DNA of 64,000 nucleotides from an uncultured Acidobacteriia bacterium (GCA_903828455.1 CAIKMJ010000008.1:122613-186612); one strand, 5' to 3'; counted from the first letter of the stretch, positions 1-9,176 are shown. The notes: generated by a model not told the origin, from the sequence alone. Translations and numbers: made by a program.

Positions 1-1
1 G

Positions 2-241
2 AAACTGGGGATTGGTCTTGCCGCCGCGGGACTGATTGTGGCGATCACCGCGGCGCTGGTGAAATCGGGCGGCGCAATCACGCGCGGCGTGCTGCTGCGT
101 AGTTCGCTGCTGCTCATCGTCGCTGTTCTGGCCGGCGTCGTGACTTATTACTACCATCTGAACGAACCGCAGGATTCCGACAGCGACGACGATACCGAGC
201 AGACCACGGCGCTGCACCGGCCGGCGGTTCTCCGAACTTAG
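2..241 (+). CDS. C-terminal fragment of a membrane protein (5' end outside window)
   Basis: The frame is open from base 2 and ends at a TAG at 239-241, so the gene begins upstream of the window. The visible 79 residues hold two hydrophobic stretches (roughly residues 4-18 and 28-50) separated by a short basic loop, then an acidic tail with runs of Asp (DSDSDDD). This looks like the end of a small integral membrane protein with a polar terminus. I do not recognise the family. The stop lies directly against a 21-bp tandem repeat array that belongs to the convergent M13 peptidase gene. Confidence 0.5.
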   Translation, partial: KLGIGLAAAGLIVAITAALVKSGGAITRGVLLRSSLLLIVAVLAGVVTYYYHLNEPQDSDSDDDTEQTTALHRPAVLRT

Positions 242-242
242 T

Positions 243-326
243 TCGTTACCAGACCCGGCAGGCTCGTTACCAAACCCGGCAGGCTCATTACCAGACCCGG
301 CAGGCTCATTACCAAACCCGGCAGGC
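243..326. repeat. Four tandem 21-bp units at the 3' end of the M13 peptidase gene
   Basis: Units lie at 243-263, 264-284, 285-305 and 306-326 and differ only by A/G alternations. Read on the minus strand each unit encodes Ala-Cys-Arg-Val-Trp followed by stop codons, i.e. it copies the last codons and the stop of the peptidase. The fourth unit is the real gene end and the other three lie beyond the stop. Confidence 0.9.
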
Positions 327-2339
327 CTGGCCTCCGCGCACCATCGGCATCGATTCCTTACAGCCCCACGCCTTCTGGAACTCCGGCATGTTCGACACCG
401 TGCCGTTCACGCGGAAGCGCGCAATTGCGTGCGGATCGGTTTGGGCGCGCAGGCGCTCCATCTCCGGCGTGTTATTCACGCACCAGATCTGGCCGAAGCC
501 GAGGAAGAACTGCTGCGCCTCGGTGTAGCCGTCCAGCTTCGGCAGCGTTTTTCCGGACAGACTGCTCATCAGCGCCATCCACGCGAGCCGCAGTCCGCCG
601 TTATCGGCCGTATTTTCGCCGAGCGTCAGCTTGCCGTTCATGTGCAGGTCGCCGCCCAGATCGAAGCTGCTGTATTCATCGATCAGACACTGCGCGCGCT
701 TCTCGAACGACTTGGCATCGCCTTCCGACCACCAGTCGTTCAGATTGCCGCGGGGATCGAACTGCCGGCCGGAATCGTCGAATCCATGTGTCAGTTCGTG
801 GCCGATGACCGATCCGATCGCGCCGTAGTTCACCGCCATGCTCAGCCCTTTTTCATAGAACGGCGGCTGCAGAATACCGGCCGGGAAATTGATGTTATTC
901 ATCAGCGGATCGTAGTAAGCGTTTACCGTGGGCGGCGTCATGCCCCATTCGAGGCGGTCGACCGGCTTGCCGATCTTCTGTAACTGCCGGTTGACTTCGA
1001 ACTCATTGGACCGCACCGAATTTCCCAGCGCGTCGCCGCGCACGATGTTCAGCGCCGAATAATCGCGCCAGTTATCGGGATACCCGATTTTATTGGTGAT
1101 CGCGTGTAACTTCTCCAGCGCTTTCTTCCTTGTCGCGGGAGTCATCCAGGTCAGCTTGCTTAAATCCTGCTGCATGGCTTTTTCGATCTGGCTGACCATT
1201 TCGAGCGTATTCTTCTTCCCTTCCGCGCCGAAGGTAAGTTCCACATACGCCTTGCCGAGCGCTTCGCCGAGATCGCCATCCACGGCCGACACGCAGCGCT
1301 TCCAGCGCGGCCGCTGTTCTTTTGCGCCGGTCAGGTACTTACCGAAGAAAGCGAAATTTTCGTCGCCGAACTTAGTCGGCAACATGGCGGCCTGCGAGTG
1401 CATCAGGTGGAAGGTCAGGTAGATCTTCCAGTCTTCGAGCGGAACGCTTTTCAGCATCTCCTCCTGCGCCTTGTGGAAGTCCGGCACCGCAACGTTGACG
1501 TCGCCGATCGCGGGTGCGGCCAGCGCGGCGAAGTACGCGGTCCAGTTGAACGAAGGCGAAAGCGCCTCGAACTCCGCCAGCTTCATCCTGTGATAAACGG
1601 CAGCCGGATCGCGCCGCGTCGTGATATCGAGCGAAGCCTTGGCCAGCGCGGTTTCGACGCGCATCACCGTTTCGGCCCGCGTCTGTGCCTCGGCCGCGGC
1701 CATGCCCAGCAGCTGGAACATGCGCGCGATATGCGCCACGTACTCTTTGCGCGTATCCACGGACCTGGCATCGTCGCGGAAATAGTAATCCTTCTCGGGC
1801 AGCCCGATGCCGCCCTGATCGGCCTGCGCGATGACGGAGCTGGAGTCTTTGAAATCCTGCCCCGAGCCGAAGCCGAACAATACATCGACAGCCATGCGGT
1901 GCAGGCGGCCGATGACGCCGGCCAGATCCGCATTACTCTTCATGCCGTTGATGCGGTCGAGTTCGGCCTGCAGCGGCGCGAGCCCTTTGGCGTTGATCCC
2001 GGCCTCATCCATGCAGCTGGCGAAGTAATCGCCGATCTTTTTCGTCTCGGCTGCGGGGGTGGCAGCGGCCTTTTCCAGAATCTGATGCAGAACCGCTTCG
2101 TTGCGATCGTCCAGCTCAGTGAAGCGGCCATAGGAGGAACGGTCGGCCGGGATTGGATTCGTCGCCAGCCAGGTGCCGCATGCGTACTGATAAAAGTCCT
2201 GGCAGGGGTTGGCCTTGCGGTCAATGGCGCCGAGGTCGAAGCCGCCTTTTGCGGCAGGGGCGGTCTGCGCCGCGAGCGCGGTGACGAAGAATGCGCCGGC
2301 CAGAGCGGCTTTGCAGGCGAAATCCGGAATGAGCCTCAT
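309..2339 (-). CDS. Secreted M13 family (neprilysin-like) zinc metallopeptidase
   Basis: About 676 residues, the usual length for M13 endopeptidases, which cleave small peptides outside the cytoplasm. The zinc site HELTHGFD starts near residue 514; the third ligand and partner Asp are in GENTADNGG near 575. The protein ends in CRVW, the family's typical terminal Cys-x-x-Trp signature. The N-terminal PEPTIDASE_M13_N region begins near residue 40 (FDLGAIDRKANPCQDFYQYACG). I chose the ATG at 2339 because it gives a clean signal peptide ending in the Ala-rich LAAQTAPA; a longer frame to 2420 would put a charged extension before it. A CACAAT hexamer 8 nt before this ATG is a possible -10. Transcribed divergently from the DUF885 gene. 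Confidence 0.93.
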   Translation of the reverse strand: MRLIPDFACKAALAGAFFVTALAAQTAPAAKGGFDLGAIDRKANPCQDFYQYACGTWLATNPIPADRSSYGRFTELDDRNEAVLHQILEKAAATPAAETKKIGDYFASCMDEAGINAKGLAPLQAELDRINGMKSNADLAGVIGRLHRMAVDVLFGFGSGQDFKDSSSVIAQADQGGIGLPEKDYYFRDDARSVDTRKEYVAHIARMFQLLGMAAAEAQTRAETVMRVETALAKASLDITTRRDPAAVYHRMKLAEFEALSPSFNWTAYFAALAAPAIGDVNVAVPDFHKAQEEMLKSVPLEDWKIYLTFHLMHSQAAMLPTKFGDENFAFFGKYLTGAKEQRPRWKRCVSAVDGDLGEALGKAYVELTFGAEGKKNTLEMVSQIEKAMQQDLSKLTWMTPATRKKALEKLHAITNKIGYPDNWRDYSALNIVRGDALGNSVRSNEFEVNRQLQKIGKPVDRLEWGMTPPTVNAYYDPLMNNINFPAGILQPPFYEKGLSMAVNYGAIGSVIGHELTHGFDDSGRQFDPRGNLNDWWSEGDAKSFEKRAQCLIDEYSSFDLGGDLHMNGKLTLGENTADNGGLRLAWMALMSSLSGKTLPKLDGYTEAQQFFLGFGQIWCVNNTPEMERLRAQTDPHAIARFRVNGTVSNMPEFQKAWGCKESMPMVRGGQACRVW

Positions 2340-2405
2340 ATGCCCGTATTGTGGCACGCCCCCGCCGGAACTGGAATTCAGCTTCACCGGCCGCCGCCAG
2401 TCCCG

Positions 2406-2411
2406 TATAAT
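2406..2411 (+). promoter_or_regulatory. -10 box of a likely leaderless promoter for the DUF885 gene
   Basis: A perfect TATAAT lies at 2406-2411 with TTCACC at 2383-2388 (17-nt spacer). The ATG of the next gene starts only 8 nt after the -10, so transcription should begin at or within a base or two of the start codon. Confidence 0.6.
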
Positions 2412-2419
2412 TTGGGGCA

Positions 2420-4207
2420 ATGACGCGATTCCCTGCCCTGCTCCTGCTCCTGGCGCTGGCCCTGTCGAACCTCGCCTGTTCCGGCAAGCCCGCCGCTTCA
2501 GACTTCCCGAAGATTGTGGAAGAGTTTACCTATCGCTCGCTGGCCTTTTCGCCCGTCGCCGCCAGCGCGCAGGGTCTGCATAAGTACAAGGATCAGGAGA
2601 TGGACCGCGAGCTCGACGACGTCAGCTCGACCGCCATTGAGGCGCAGCGGAAGTTTTACAGCGATCTGCAGTCCCGCCTGCGCGCCTTCGATAAGAGCGC
2701 ACTCACGGCGGAGGATCAGGCCGACTACGAAATTATCGACGCGCAGGTGGCTCTCGCGCTCTTCGATCTCGATTCGGCGCAATCCTGGAAGCACAGTCCG
2801 CAAAGCTACGTGGAGCTGCTGGGCTCGGCCATCTACAACCCGTTCATCCTCGAATACGCTCCGCTGCCGCAGCGCTTCGAACACATCATTGCGCGCATCC
2901 AGCAGATTCCGGCCTTCATCGACGCCACCCAGAAGCAGCTTCTCGACGTGCCGCCGGAATGGGCCAAAGTGGCGAAGGAAGAGAACGACGGCAATATCGA
3001 GCTGATCGACAAGACTCTGCGGGCCGCCGTTCCTCCGCAGCAAAAGGCCAATTACGATACGGCCGCGCGCGCCGCGCTCGAAGTGCTGCGCGACTTCAGC
3101 CGCTTCCTGACCACCGGCATCGGCAGCCGCACCCAGGGCAAGCCCGACTGGCGGCTCGGCGCCGATAAATATGCCACCAAGTTCCGCCTGACGCTGGCCA
3201 CCGACCGCACGCCGGATCAGGTGCTCGCCGATGCCGAAGCCCGCCTGAACGCTGTCCGCGCGCAGATGCTGCAGCTTTCGCTGCCACTGCACGCCAGGTG
3301 GTTCGCGGCCCACAAAGATCACGCCGAACTGCAGGGCGACGCGCGCGTCAACGCGGTGGTGAAAGAGGTGCTCGACAAGATCGCCGAAAATCACGCCACG
3401 GCCGCAACCTATATGGATGAGGCGAAGAAGAACCTCGACGAGGCCCGCGGCTTCGCGCAGGCGAAGAACCTGCTGACGCTGCCGGCCGGCGAAAATCTCC
3501 AGGTGATTCCCACGCCGGAATTCGAACGCGGCATTTATGGCGTGGGCGGCTTCAATCCCGCGCCGGTGCTGGAGCCGAAACTCGGCGCTTACTACTGGAT
3601 CACTCCGATTCCGGAAAACTGGCCGAAGGAGCGCGTCGACTCCAAGCTGCGCGAATACAACTTTTACAACCTGAAACTGCTGACCATCCACGAAGCAATG
3701 CCGGGCCACTACGTGCAGGGCGAGTTCGCCAATCGCGTGGAGCCGCAGTCGCGCCGCGTGTTGCGCGCGCTCTGGGGCAACGGTCCTTATGTGGAAGGCT
3801 GGGCCCAGTACATTACCCAGACCATGCTCGACGAAGGCCTGCTCGAAAGCGCCCCGGAACTGCGACTCACGCTGCTCAAACAGGAGCTGCGCGTGGATGC
3901 CAACGCGATTCTCGACATCCGCCTGCAGACCGGCCGCATGACAGATGCCGAAGCAATGGAGCTGATGGAAAAGCGCACCTTCCAGGAGCACGAAGAAGCG
4001 GTCGCGAAGCTGCAGCGGGCGAAGCTTTCCTCCTGCCAGCTTCCGACTTACTTCGTCGGGTGGCGCGACTGGCTGCGCGTGCGCGAAGCAGTGAAACAGG
4101 CAAAAGGCGGCGCATTCACCCTGCATGACTTCCACGACGCGGCACTGAATGAAGGCGCGGTGCCGCTTCCTTCGCTCGCGAAGCTGCTTACCGGCAAGGG
4201 ACTGTAG
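2420..4207 (+). CDS. DUF885 family lipoprotein, probable metallopeptidase
   Basis: 595 residues. The N-terminus is a lipoprotein signal with lipobox LACS, placing it at the envelope. Near residue 424 is HEAMPGHY, matching the HExxPGHH-type motif that characterises DUF885 proteins, widely presumed to be zinc peptidases; GPYVEGWAQY downstream supplies a candidate third ligand. Family members are about 550-620 residues, so it is complete. No Shine-Dalgarno is visible and the start lies 8 nt from a -10 box, suggesting a leaderless message. It faces away from the M13 peptidase gene, so two secreted peptidases share one short promoter region. Substrate unknown. Confidence 0.9.
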   Translation: MTRFPALLLLLALALSNLACSGKPAASDFPKIVEEFTYRSLAFSPVAASAQGLHKYKDQEMDRELDDVSSTAIEAQRKFYSDLQSRLRAFDKSALTAEDQADYEIIDAQVALALFDLDSAQSWKHSPQSYVELLGSAIYNPFILEYAPLPQRFEHIIARIQQIPAFIDATQKQLLDVPPEWAKVAKEENDGNIELIDKTLRAAVPPQQKANYDTAARAALEVLRDFSRFLTTGIGSRTQGKPDWRLGADKYATKFRLTLATDRTPDQVLADAEARLNAVRAQMLQLSLPLHARWFAAHKDHAELQGDARVNAVVKEVLDKIAENHATAATYMDEAKKNLDEARGFAQAKNLLTLPAGENLQVIPTPEFERGIYGVGGFNPAPVLEPKLGAYYWITPIPENWPKERVDSKLREYNFYNLKLLTIHEAMPGHYVQGEFANRVEPQSRRVLRALWGNGPYVEGWAQYITQTMLDEGLLESAPELRLTLLKQELRVDANAILDIRLQTGRMTDAEAMELMEKRTFQEHEEAVAKLQRAKLSSCQLPTYFVGWRDWLRVREAVKQAKGGAFTLHDFHDAALNEGAVPLPSLAKLLTGKGL

Positions 4208-4490
4208 CGCACAACCCCGCGGCGCGGCGGAACCAACCGCGTAGCTCCTGCGTCAAAGAGAGTGAAGGCGCCACGGTCCCGGCGCCTGCCGATCCGCCGT
4301 CGCCATCGCGAACCGTTGACTGCCCGGTTCCGGTTCGGAACTCGCCGCGCGCACCCCCATTCCTCCGGCTGTGCGCGCCGCTGAGCGCAGTGGCGACGGC
4401 GGGTCGCTGGTGGTACGCGCGTGACCGATTCGCAAATCGTGCGTCTTACGCTCTGTTCTATAATTCCGTTTACAGCGACTGGACGCCGGT
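4208..4490. other. Intergenic region before signal peptidase I
   Basis: 283 bases, GC-rich, with no credible gene: open frames here lack family resemblance and run antisense to neighbours. The only signal seen is a TATAAT at 4459-4464 that could serve lepB, giving a leader of about 20 nt without an obvious ribosome binding site. Confidence 0.5.
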
Positions 4491-5162
4491 ATGGACGAGC
4501 AGCCACTTCCCCTCCCCGCCGAATCACAAATTGCGCCGGCGCCGGCAGGTGCTGCGCCGGGCATTCACGCCGCCAACCATCACAGCGCCGACCATCACGC
4601 CGCCGATCATCACACCCCCGACCATCACACCCCCGACCATCACACACCGTTCAGCTTCATTTCGCTCCTGCGTGACGTCATCGTCTCCATCGTTCTGGCC
4701 GTCGTGCTGATCGTCTTCATCTATCAGCCGGTCAAGGTGGAAGGCACCAGCATGATGCCCGGCCTCACCGATCAGGAACGCATCTTCATCAACAAATACG
4801 TCTACAAGCTGAGCGCCGGAGCGGTGGAACGCGACGACCTTGTGGTCTTCCACTACCCTTACGATCCCAGTCAGTCTTACATCAAACGCGTGATCGGGCT
4901 GCCGGGCGACACCATCCAGGTGGATGACGGCACCGTCTATGTGAACGGCGCCAGGCTGGACGAGCCCTATGTGCCGGAAGAATATCGCGACCACATGTCG
5001 GTGGCCCGCGAAGTGGTGCCGCCGGACCACTACTTCGTGCTCGGCGATCATCGCAGCTCTTCCAACGACAGCCGCATCTGGGGCTTCGTCGATCGCAAAG
5101 AAATCTACGGGAAGGCCGTGTTCGTCTACTGGCCGCCGGATAAGATCGGTCGCGTCCGCTAA
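4491..5162 (+). CDS. lepB: Signal peptidase I with histidine-rich N-terminal extension
   Basis: 223 residues. Type I signal peptidases cut signal peptides from exported proteins at the outer face of the inner membrane using a Ser-Lys dyad. The catalytic Ser is in EGTSMMPG (Ser87) and the general base in YIKRVIGLPGDT (Lys132); the later GDHRSSSNDSR box is also present. One membrane segment follows at residues 58-80. Unusual is the cytoplasmic N-terminus: five tandem pentapeptides of the form HH-x-x-D (residues 30-54), encoded by 15-bp DNA repeats. This is not a known part of the family and could bind metal or be a neutral repeat expansion. Given the many secreted proteins nearby, a housekeeping role is expected. 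Confidence 0.94.
   Translation: MDEQPLPLPAESQIAPAPAGAAPGIHAANHHSADHHAADHHTPDHHTPDHHTPFSFISLLRDVIVSIVLAVVLIVFIYQPVKVEGTSMMPGLTDQERIFINKYVYKLSAGAVERDDLVVFHYPYDPSQSYIKRVIGLPGDTIQVDDGTVYVNGARLDEPYVPEEYRDHMSVAREVVPPDHYFVLGDHRSSSNDSRIWGFVDRKEIYGKAVFVYWPPDKIGRVR
4578..4652 (+). repeat. Five tandem 15-bp units encoding HHxxD in lepB
   Basis: Units at 4578-4592, 4593-4607, 4608-4622, 4623-4637 and 4638-4652, each starting CATCAC. Units 3 and 4 are identical, which points to recent duplication. The frame is preserved, giving ten histidines in 25 residues. Confidence 0.9.
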
Positions 5163-5173
5163 GCCGGCAAGGT

Positions 5174-5383
5174 TCAGCGTTTCGACAGCAACCACGAAAC
5201 CAGCGAGAGCACCACACTGATCAGAATGCACGTGACCACCGGGAAATAGAACCCGCCGCGCGCGCCTTCGATCCGGATATCGCCCGGCAACCGCCCCAGC
5301 CGGATCCCCGCCCTTTCGCCCAGCATCACCAGCAGCCCGACCGCAACCAGCAGCACTCCGGCATTGACGAGAAAACGGCCCAT
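5174..5383 (-). CDS. DUF2905 family small membrane protein
   Basis: 69 residues. Two hydrophobic segments (about 5-22 and 45-65) flank the conserved stretch GRLPGDIRIE, which is the hallmark of DUF2905 (PF11146). The family is of unknown function and typically about 65-75 residues long, so this is a complete copy. I chose the ATG at 5383 because it yields the standard family N-terminus MGRFLVNAG; a longer reading has no similarity. A TAACAT hexamer 7 nt upstream is a candidate -10 for a leaderless message and overlaps the promoter of the divergent gene at 5407. Convergent with lepB, 11 nt from its stop. Confidence 0.88.
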   Translation of the reverse strand: MGRFLVNAGVLLVAVGLLVMLGERAGIRLGRLPGDIRIEGARGGFYFPVVTCILISVVLSLVSWLLSKR

Positions 5384-5406
5384 CTGTCCAATGTTAGACT
5401 GGCCTC

Positions 5407-6486
5407 TTGTCCAACGCATATTCGCTGGCGCGCGCCGGACGCTGGTTTCTGGAATCGGGAATTCAGGAGCCATCGGGTGGCGTCGCCCGCTTCTACCGAT
5501 CCGAAATTCAAAAGAACCGCGCGGTCTCGACCGAAATCACCGGCTACACCGCCAGCGCCTTCATCAACCTGTTCCGGCTGACCGGCGACCAGCAGTATCT
5601 GGACCGCGCCCGGCTCGCCGCCCGCTTTCTGCTCGATCACGCCTGGGACCACGCCCTGCAAACCTTCCCCTTCGAGCACCCCTCGCCGGCCGCCGATATC
5701 CACCACCACGCTTACTTTTTCGACTGCGGCATCATCATCCGCGGGCTGCTGGCCGTCTGGCTGGAAACGAAGGAAGAGCAGCTGGTCGAGATCGCCAGCC
5801 GCGCCGCCCACGGCATGGTGAAGGACTTTCACACCGGCACCGATTACCATCCGATCCTTCAGCTTCCCGGCAAGGAACCGCTGGAGCGCACCGGCCAGTG
5901 GTCGCGAACCTCCAGCTGCTACCAGCTGAAGTCCGGCCTCGCCTGGCATGACGTGGCGGAAATCACGGGCGACGCGGCGCTCGAAGCAGCGTATCTCGAA
6001 ATGGTGGCGTTCGCCGTTTCGACCCACCACGGCTTTCCGGAAGGCGCGGCCGACAGCTACCGCCGCATGGACCGCCTCCATCCTTACTGTTATTTCCTCG
6101 AAGGCCTCACCCCGATGCTGCATCGCGCCGACTGTGCCGAGGCCTATCTCATCGCCCAGGCCGAAGTCGCCCGGCATCTGCGGGAGCTGGCGCCGTCCTT
6201 CGTGCGTTCCGACGTGTACGCCCAGTTGTTGCGCGCCCGCATCTATGGCGCCGGCGTAATTCCGGTCGACCGGGCGGCGGCGGCGGACGAGGCCGCGGCC
6301 CTCGCCGAATTCCAGACCGCCAGCGACGACCCGCGCATCGACGGCGGCTTCGTCTTTGGACGCCGCGACGGCCAGCTGTCGCCTCACGTCAATCCCGTAT
6401 CGACCGCGTTCGCGCTGCAGGCCCTCGAAATGTGGCGCGGCTTCCAGTCCGGAATTGCGCCGCCATGCCTCCAGCTGCTGATCTGA
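5407..6486 (+). CDS. Alpha/alpha-toroid (six-hairpin glycosidase-like) protein
   Basis: 359 residues, no signal peptide. Helical repeats with aromatic and His-rich loops (HHHAYFFDCG, TDYHP, RTSSCYQLKSGLAW) resemble the alpha/alpha toroid shared by several carbohydrate-active enzymes and epimerases; I cannot assign a specific family or substrate. It starts at TTG 5407, 6 nt after TAGACT, without a Shine-Dalgarno. The stop overlaps the start of the glycosyltransferase gene by 22 bases, so both are co-transcribed and probably act on one glycan pathway. It could be an epimerase-like, lyase-like or structural member. Confidence 0.7.
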   Translation: MSNAYSLARAGRWFLESGIQEPSGGVARFYRSEIQKNRAVSTEITGYTASAFINLFRLTGDQQYLDRARLAARFLLDHAWDHALQTFPFEHPSPAADIHHHAYFFDCGIIIRGLLAVWLETKEEQLVEIASRAAHGMVKDFHTGTDYHPILQLPGKEPLERTGQWSRTSSCYQLKSGLAWHDVAEITGDAALEAAYLEMVAFAVSTHHGFPEGAADSYRRMDRLHPYCYFLEGLTPMLHRADCAEAYLIAQAEVARHLRELAPSFVRSDVYAQLLRARIYGAGVIPVDRAAAADEAAALAEFQTASDDPRIDGGFVFGRRDGQLSPHVNPVSTAFALQALEMWRGFQSGIAPPCLQLLI

Positions 6487-9176
6487 CCGGGCCGGCAGAG
6501 CTGCGCGTCGTATTTGCCGCCGGGCCGCACGAGCTGAACCGCGCCGTCATCGAGCGCGTCGCCGCCATGCAGCCCGCGTTGCCCGTCGTCGTCATCGGCG
6601 AATTCCAGCCGCAGCTTCCCGAAGGCCTGCACTGCGAATGGATCCCGTGGCACGTGTTCCGCAGCTTCGGCGAAAATCAGGTTGCGGTCACGGCGGCACT
6701 GGGTTCGCGGCGCATCGCGTTGGCCGCCGTGGTTCTCGCCCGCGGCACGAGTTACGGAAGGCTCCGGCTCCTCGCCTGGAAGCTCGCGCCGCTGGCGATT
6801 GTCGGCTTCGATGAGTCCGTGCGCGAAATCCGCGGTCCCGGTTTCCTGACTTATGCATGGCGGCGGCTCGCCGAAACCCTCGCGTCGCCACGGGCGAAGA
6901 AGTGGCTCCGCACACTTACGCATCCGGCCGACGCCGAAATCCCCCTTCGCGCCCGTTACGCCCAGTTGCGCGGACTCGCCCTCGACCGCTTCCGCTCCGT
7001 CGCCCCCAAGCCTTCCCTGCCCTCCGCCGGTCCGCTGGCCGATGGCGTCACCATCGTCGTCCCCAGCCGTGACGGTAAAGAGCTGCTCGAAACCATGCTC
7101 GGTCCGCTCAAGCCTCAGCTCGGTTCGGGCGAAATCATCGTTTGCGACAACGGCTCTTCGGACGGCACGGCAAGCTGGCTCGCCGAACGCCATCCCGACG
7201 TTCGGGTCATCGTTTCTCCTACGCCCCTCTCCTTCGCCCGAGCGGTCAACGCCGGAATCCGCGCGGCTCGCTTCAGCCACGTGCTGCTGCTGAACAATGA
7301 CATGATCGTGGAGCCCGGCTTCATCGATGCCCTCCGCTCCGCCTTCCATCAGGTACCCGACTTATATTGCGCAACAGCCCAAATCTTCTTCCCGCCCGGC
7401 GTCCGTCGCGAAGAGACCGGCAAAGCGGTCTGGCGAACCGAACATCCCCTCGACTTCCCCGTACGCTGCGACAACCCGCTGCCGGGTGAAGACCTGACGC
7501 CCGTCCTCTACGGAAGTGGTGGCTGCTCGCTCTTCGACACGGTTAAGCTGAGCGAAATGGGCGGCGTCAGCGAGGTCTATGATCCTGCATATGTAGAAGA
7601 CATGGATTTCGGCTATCGCGCCTGGAAGCGCGGCTGGCCGTCGGTCTATTGCGCCGGTGCCAGAGTCGAGCACCGCCACCGGTCCACCACCACCCGCTTC
7701 TTCACGCCGCGGCAACTGGACTTTTACGTGGAACAGAACTACCTCCGGTTTCTGCTCCACGCGATCGGCTCGCCCGCGCTCTTCCGACAATTGTGGAGTG
7801 AAGCCATCCGCCGCCTGCAGCTGATGGCGATGAACGGCAACGAATCGGCGCTGGACGCGCTTCGGCAGGTCCCATCCGCGGCAGCGCGTCCCCTGTCCGT
7901 CTCCGGGCGGCTCTCTGAGCCGGAGATTTTGGCGCTCGGAAACGGCGACGTGGCCAGTTTCCCCGGAAGCGCCGCGTCACTCGATAAAAACATAATCATT
8001 GCGAGCCCGTATCTTCCTTATCCTCTTTCACATGGTGGCGCTGTTCGCATGTATAACATGATGCGCTGTGCCGCCTCTGAATGGGGGCAGATTCTGGTCG
8101 TTTTCGTCGATGAGCTGACTTCGCCTCCACCAGAACTGCTGGCCATCTGCCGGGAGGTCATCCTCGTGCGGCGCCACGGCACGCACTATCGTCGTAGTTC
8201 GCCGCGCCCGGATACGGTGGAAGAGTTCGACTCACTCACATTTCGCGCCTGCCTCAAAGAATCGATTCGTAAGTGGAATCCGGCCGTTTTGCAGCTGGAA
8301 TTCACTCAGATGGCGCAATATTCCGACGTTTGCAACTCAACTAAAACCGTTCTGATTGAACACGATATTACGTTTGATCTCCACCAACAGTTGATCGCCG
8401 CCGCCCCGAATGGAAGCCCGTCCTGGGAACAGCAGCAGCAACTTGATAAATGGCGCGCCTTCGAGACTGCGGCGTGGCGGAACGTGGACGCTGTGGTGAC
8501 GATGTCGCCCCGGGATTCCGCGCAGGTCGCTGGTGCAAAGCGCGTCGTCTGCCTCCCGAACGGCGTCGATTGCACCCGTTTTCAGCCCGGCACCGGCGAA
8601 CCGGATCCACGACGGATCCTCTTCATCGGCGCGCTCCGCCACCTGCCGAATCTGCTGGCCTTAAAGTTTTTCCTTAAGGAAATCTGGCCGCTGCTCGGTT
8701 TCGGTTGGACCCTGCATGTTATAGCAGGAGCGGAACATAAGTACTATATCGATTTCTACCGCAAAGCCGCTGGGCTGGATGAGGCCGGCGACTTCGATCT
8801 GGCTCAACCTGGCATTGTGCTGGAGGGCTTCGTTGCCGACGTCCGTGACGCCTACCGCAAGGCCGGCGTCGTCGTCGCCCCCCTGACCGCCTCGGCCGGC
8901 ACCAATATAAAGGTTCTCGAAGCCATGGCCATGGGGCGAGCTGTCGTCAGCACTCCCGCTGGCGTAAATGGCCTCGACGTCACGCCGGGGCAAGACGTTG
9001 TCGTGGAATCCGCCCCTGCCGCCATTGCGGCTGCCATCCAGCGCCTCTCCATCGATCCCCTCTTCCGCCGTCGCCTCGAACTCGCCGCACGCAACACTGC
9101 GCTGCGCTCGGACTGGGCGGAAATATCCCGACAACAGTCGGAGATGTACAACACATTGTCTTCCACCCGCTCCTGA
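6465..9176 (+). CDS. Two-domain glycosyltransferase (GT2 N-terminal, GT4 C-terminal)
   Basis: About 903 residues from ATG 6465. Residues 1-180 form a variable N-terminal region. A GT2 (GT-A) domain follows, starting at VTIVVPSRDGKELL, with nucleotide-binding residues in VCDNGSSDGT and LLLNNDMIVEPG. From about residue 505 (IIIASPYLPYPLSHGG) a complete GT4 (GT-B) domain begins, with the C-terminal donor site GTNIKVLEAMAMGRAVVSTPAG. Such fusions typically add two successive sugars to a polysaccharide, O-antigen or protein glycan. A GTG 33 bases upstream is an alternative start. The GT4 half appears less GC-rich and uses more A/T-ending codons than the GT2 half, hinting at separate histories. Co-transcribed with the toroid protein; directly upstream of the secreted-fibre cluster. 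Confidence 0.88.
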   Translation: MPPAADLTGPAELRVVFAAGPHELNRAVIERVAAMQPALPVVVIGEFQPQLPEGLHCEWIPWHVFRSFGENQVAVTAALGSRRIALAAVVLARGTSYGRLRLLAWKLAPLAIVGFDESVREIRGPGFLTYAWRRLAETLASPRAKKWLRTLTHPADAEIPLRARYAQLRGLALDRFRSVAPKPSLPSAGPLADGVTIVVPSRDGKELLETMLGPLKPQLGSGEIIVCDNGSSDGTASWLAERHPDVRVIVSPTPLSFARAVNAGIRAARFSHVLLLNNDMIVEPGFIDALRSAFHQVPDLYCATAQIFFPPGVRREETGKAVWRTEHPLDFPVRCDNPLPGEDLTPVLYGSGGCSLFDTVKLSEMGGVSEVYDPAYVEDMDFGYRAWKRGWPSVYCAGARVEHRHRSTTTRFFTPRQLDFYVEQNYLRFLLHAIGSPALFRQLWSEAIRRLQLMAMNGNESALDALRQVPSAAARPLSVSGRLSEPEILALGNGDVASFPGSAASLDKNIIIASPYLPYPLSHGGAVRMYNMMRCAASEWGQILVVFVDELTSPPPELLAICREVILVRRHGTHYRRSSPRPDTVEEFDSLTFRACLKESIRKWNPAVLQLEFTQMAQYSDVCNSTKTVLIEHDITFDLHQQLIAAAPNGSPSWEQQQQLDKWRAFETAAWRNVDAVVTMSPRDSAQVAGAKRVVCLPNGVDCTRFQPGTGEPDPRRILFIGALRHLPNLLALKFFLKEIWPLLGFGWTLHVIAGAEHKYYIDFYRKAAGLDEAGDFDLAQPGIVLEGFVADVRDAYRKAGVVVAPLTASAGTNIKVLEAMAMGRAVVSTPAGVNGLDVTPGQDVVVESAPAAIAAAIQRLSIDPLFRRRLELAARNTALRSDWAEISRQQSEMYNTLSSTRS

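Noticed and set aside
2498..4135. Long minus-strand frame over the DUF885 gene
   Set aside because: His/Val/Leu-rich low-similarity translation, fully antisense to a recognised gene.
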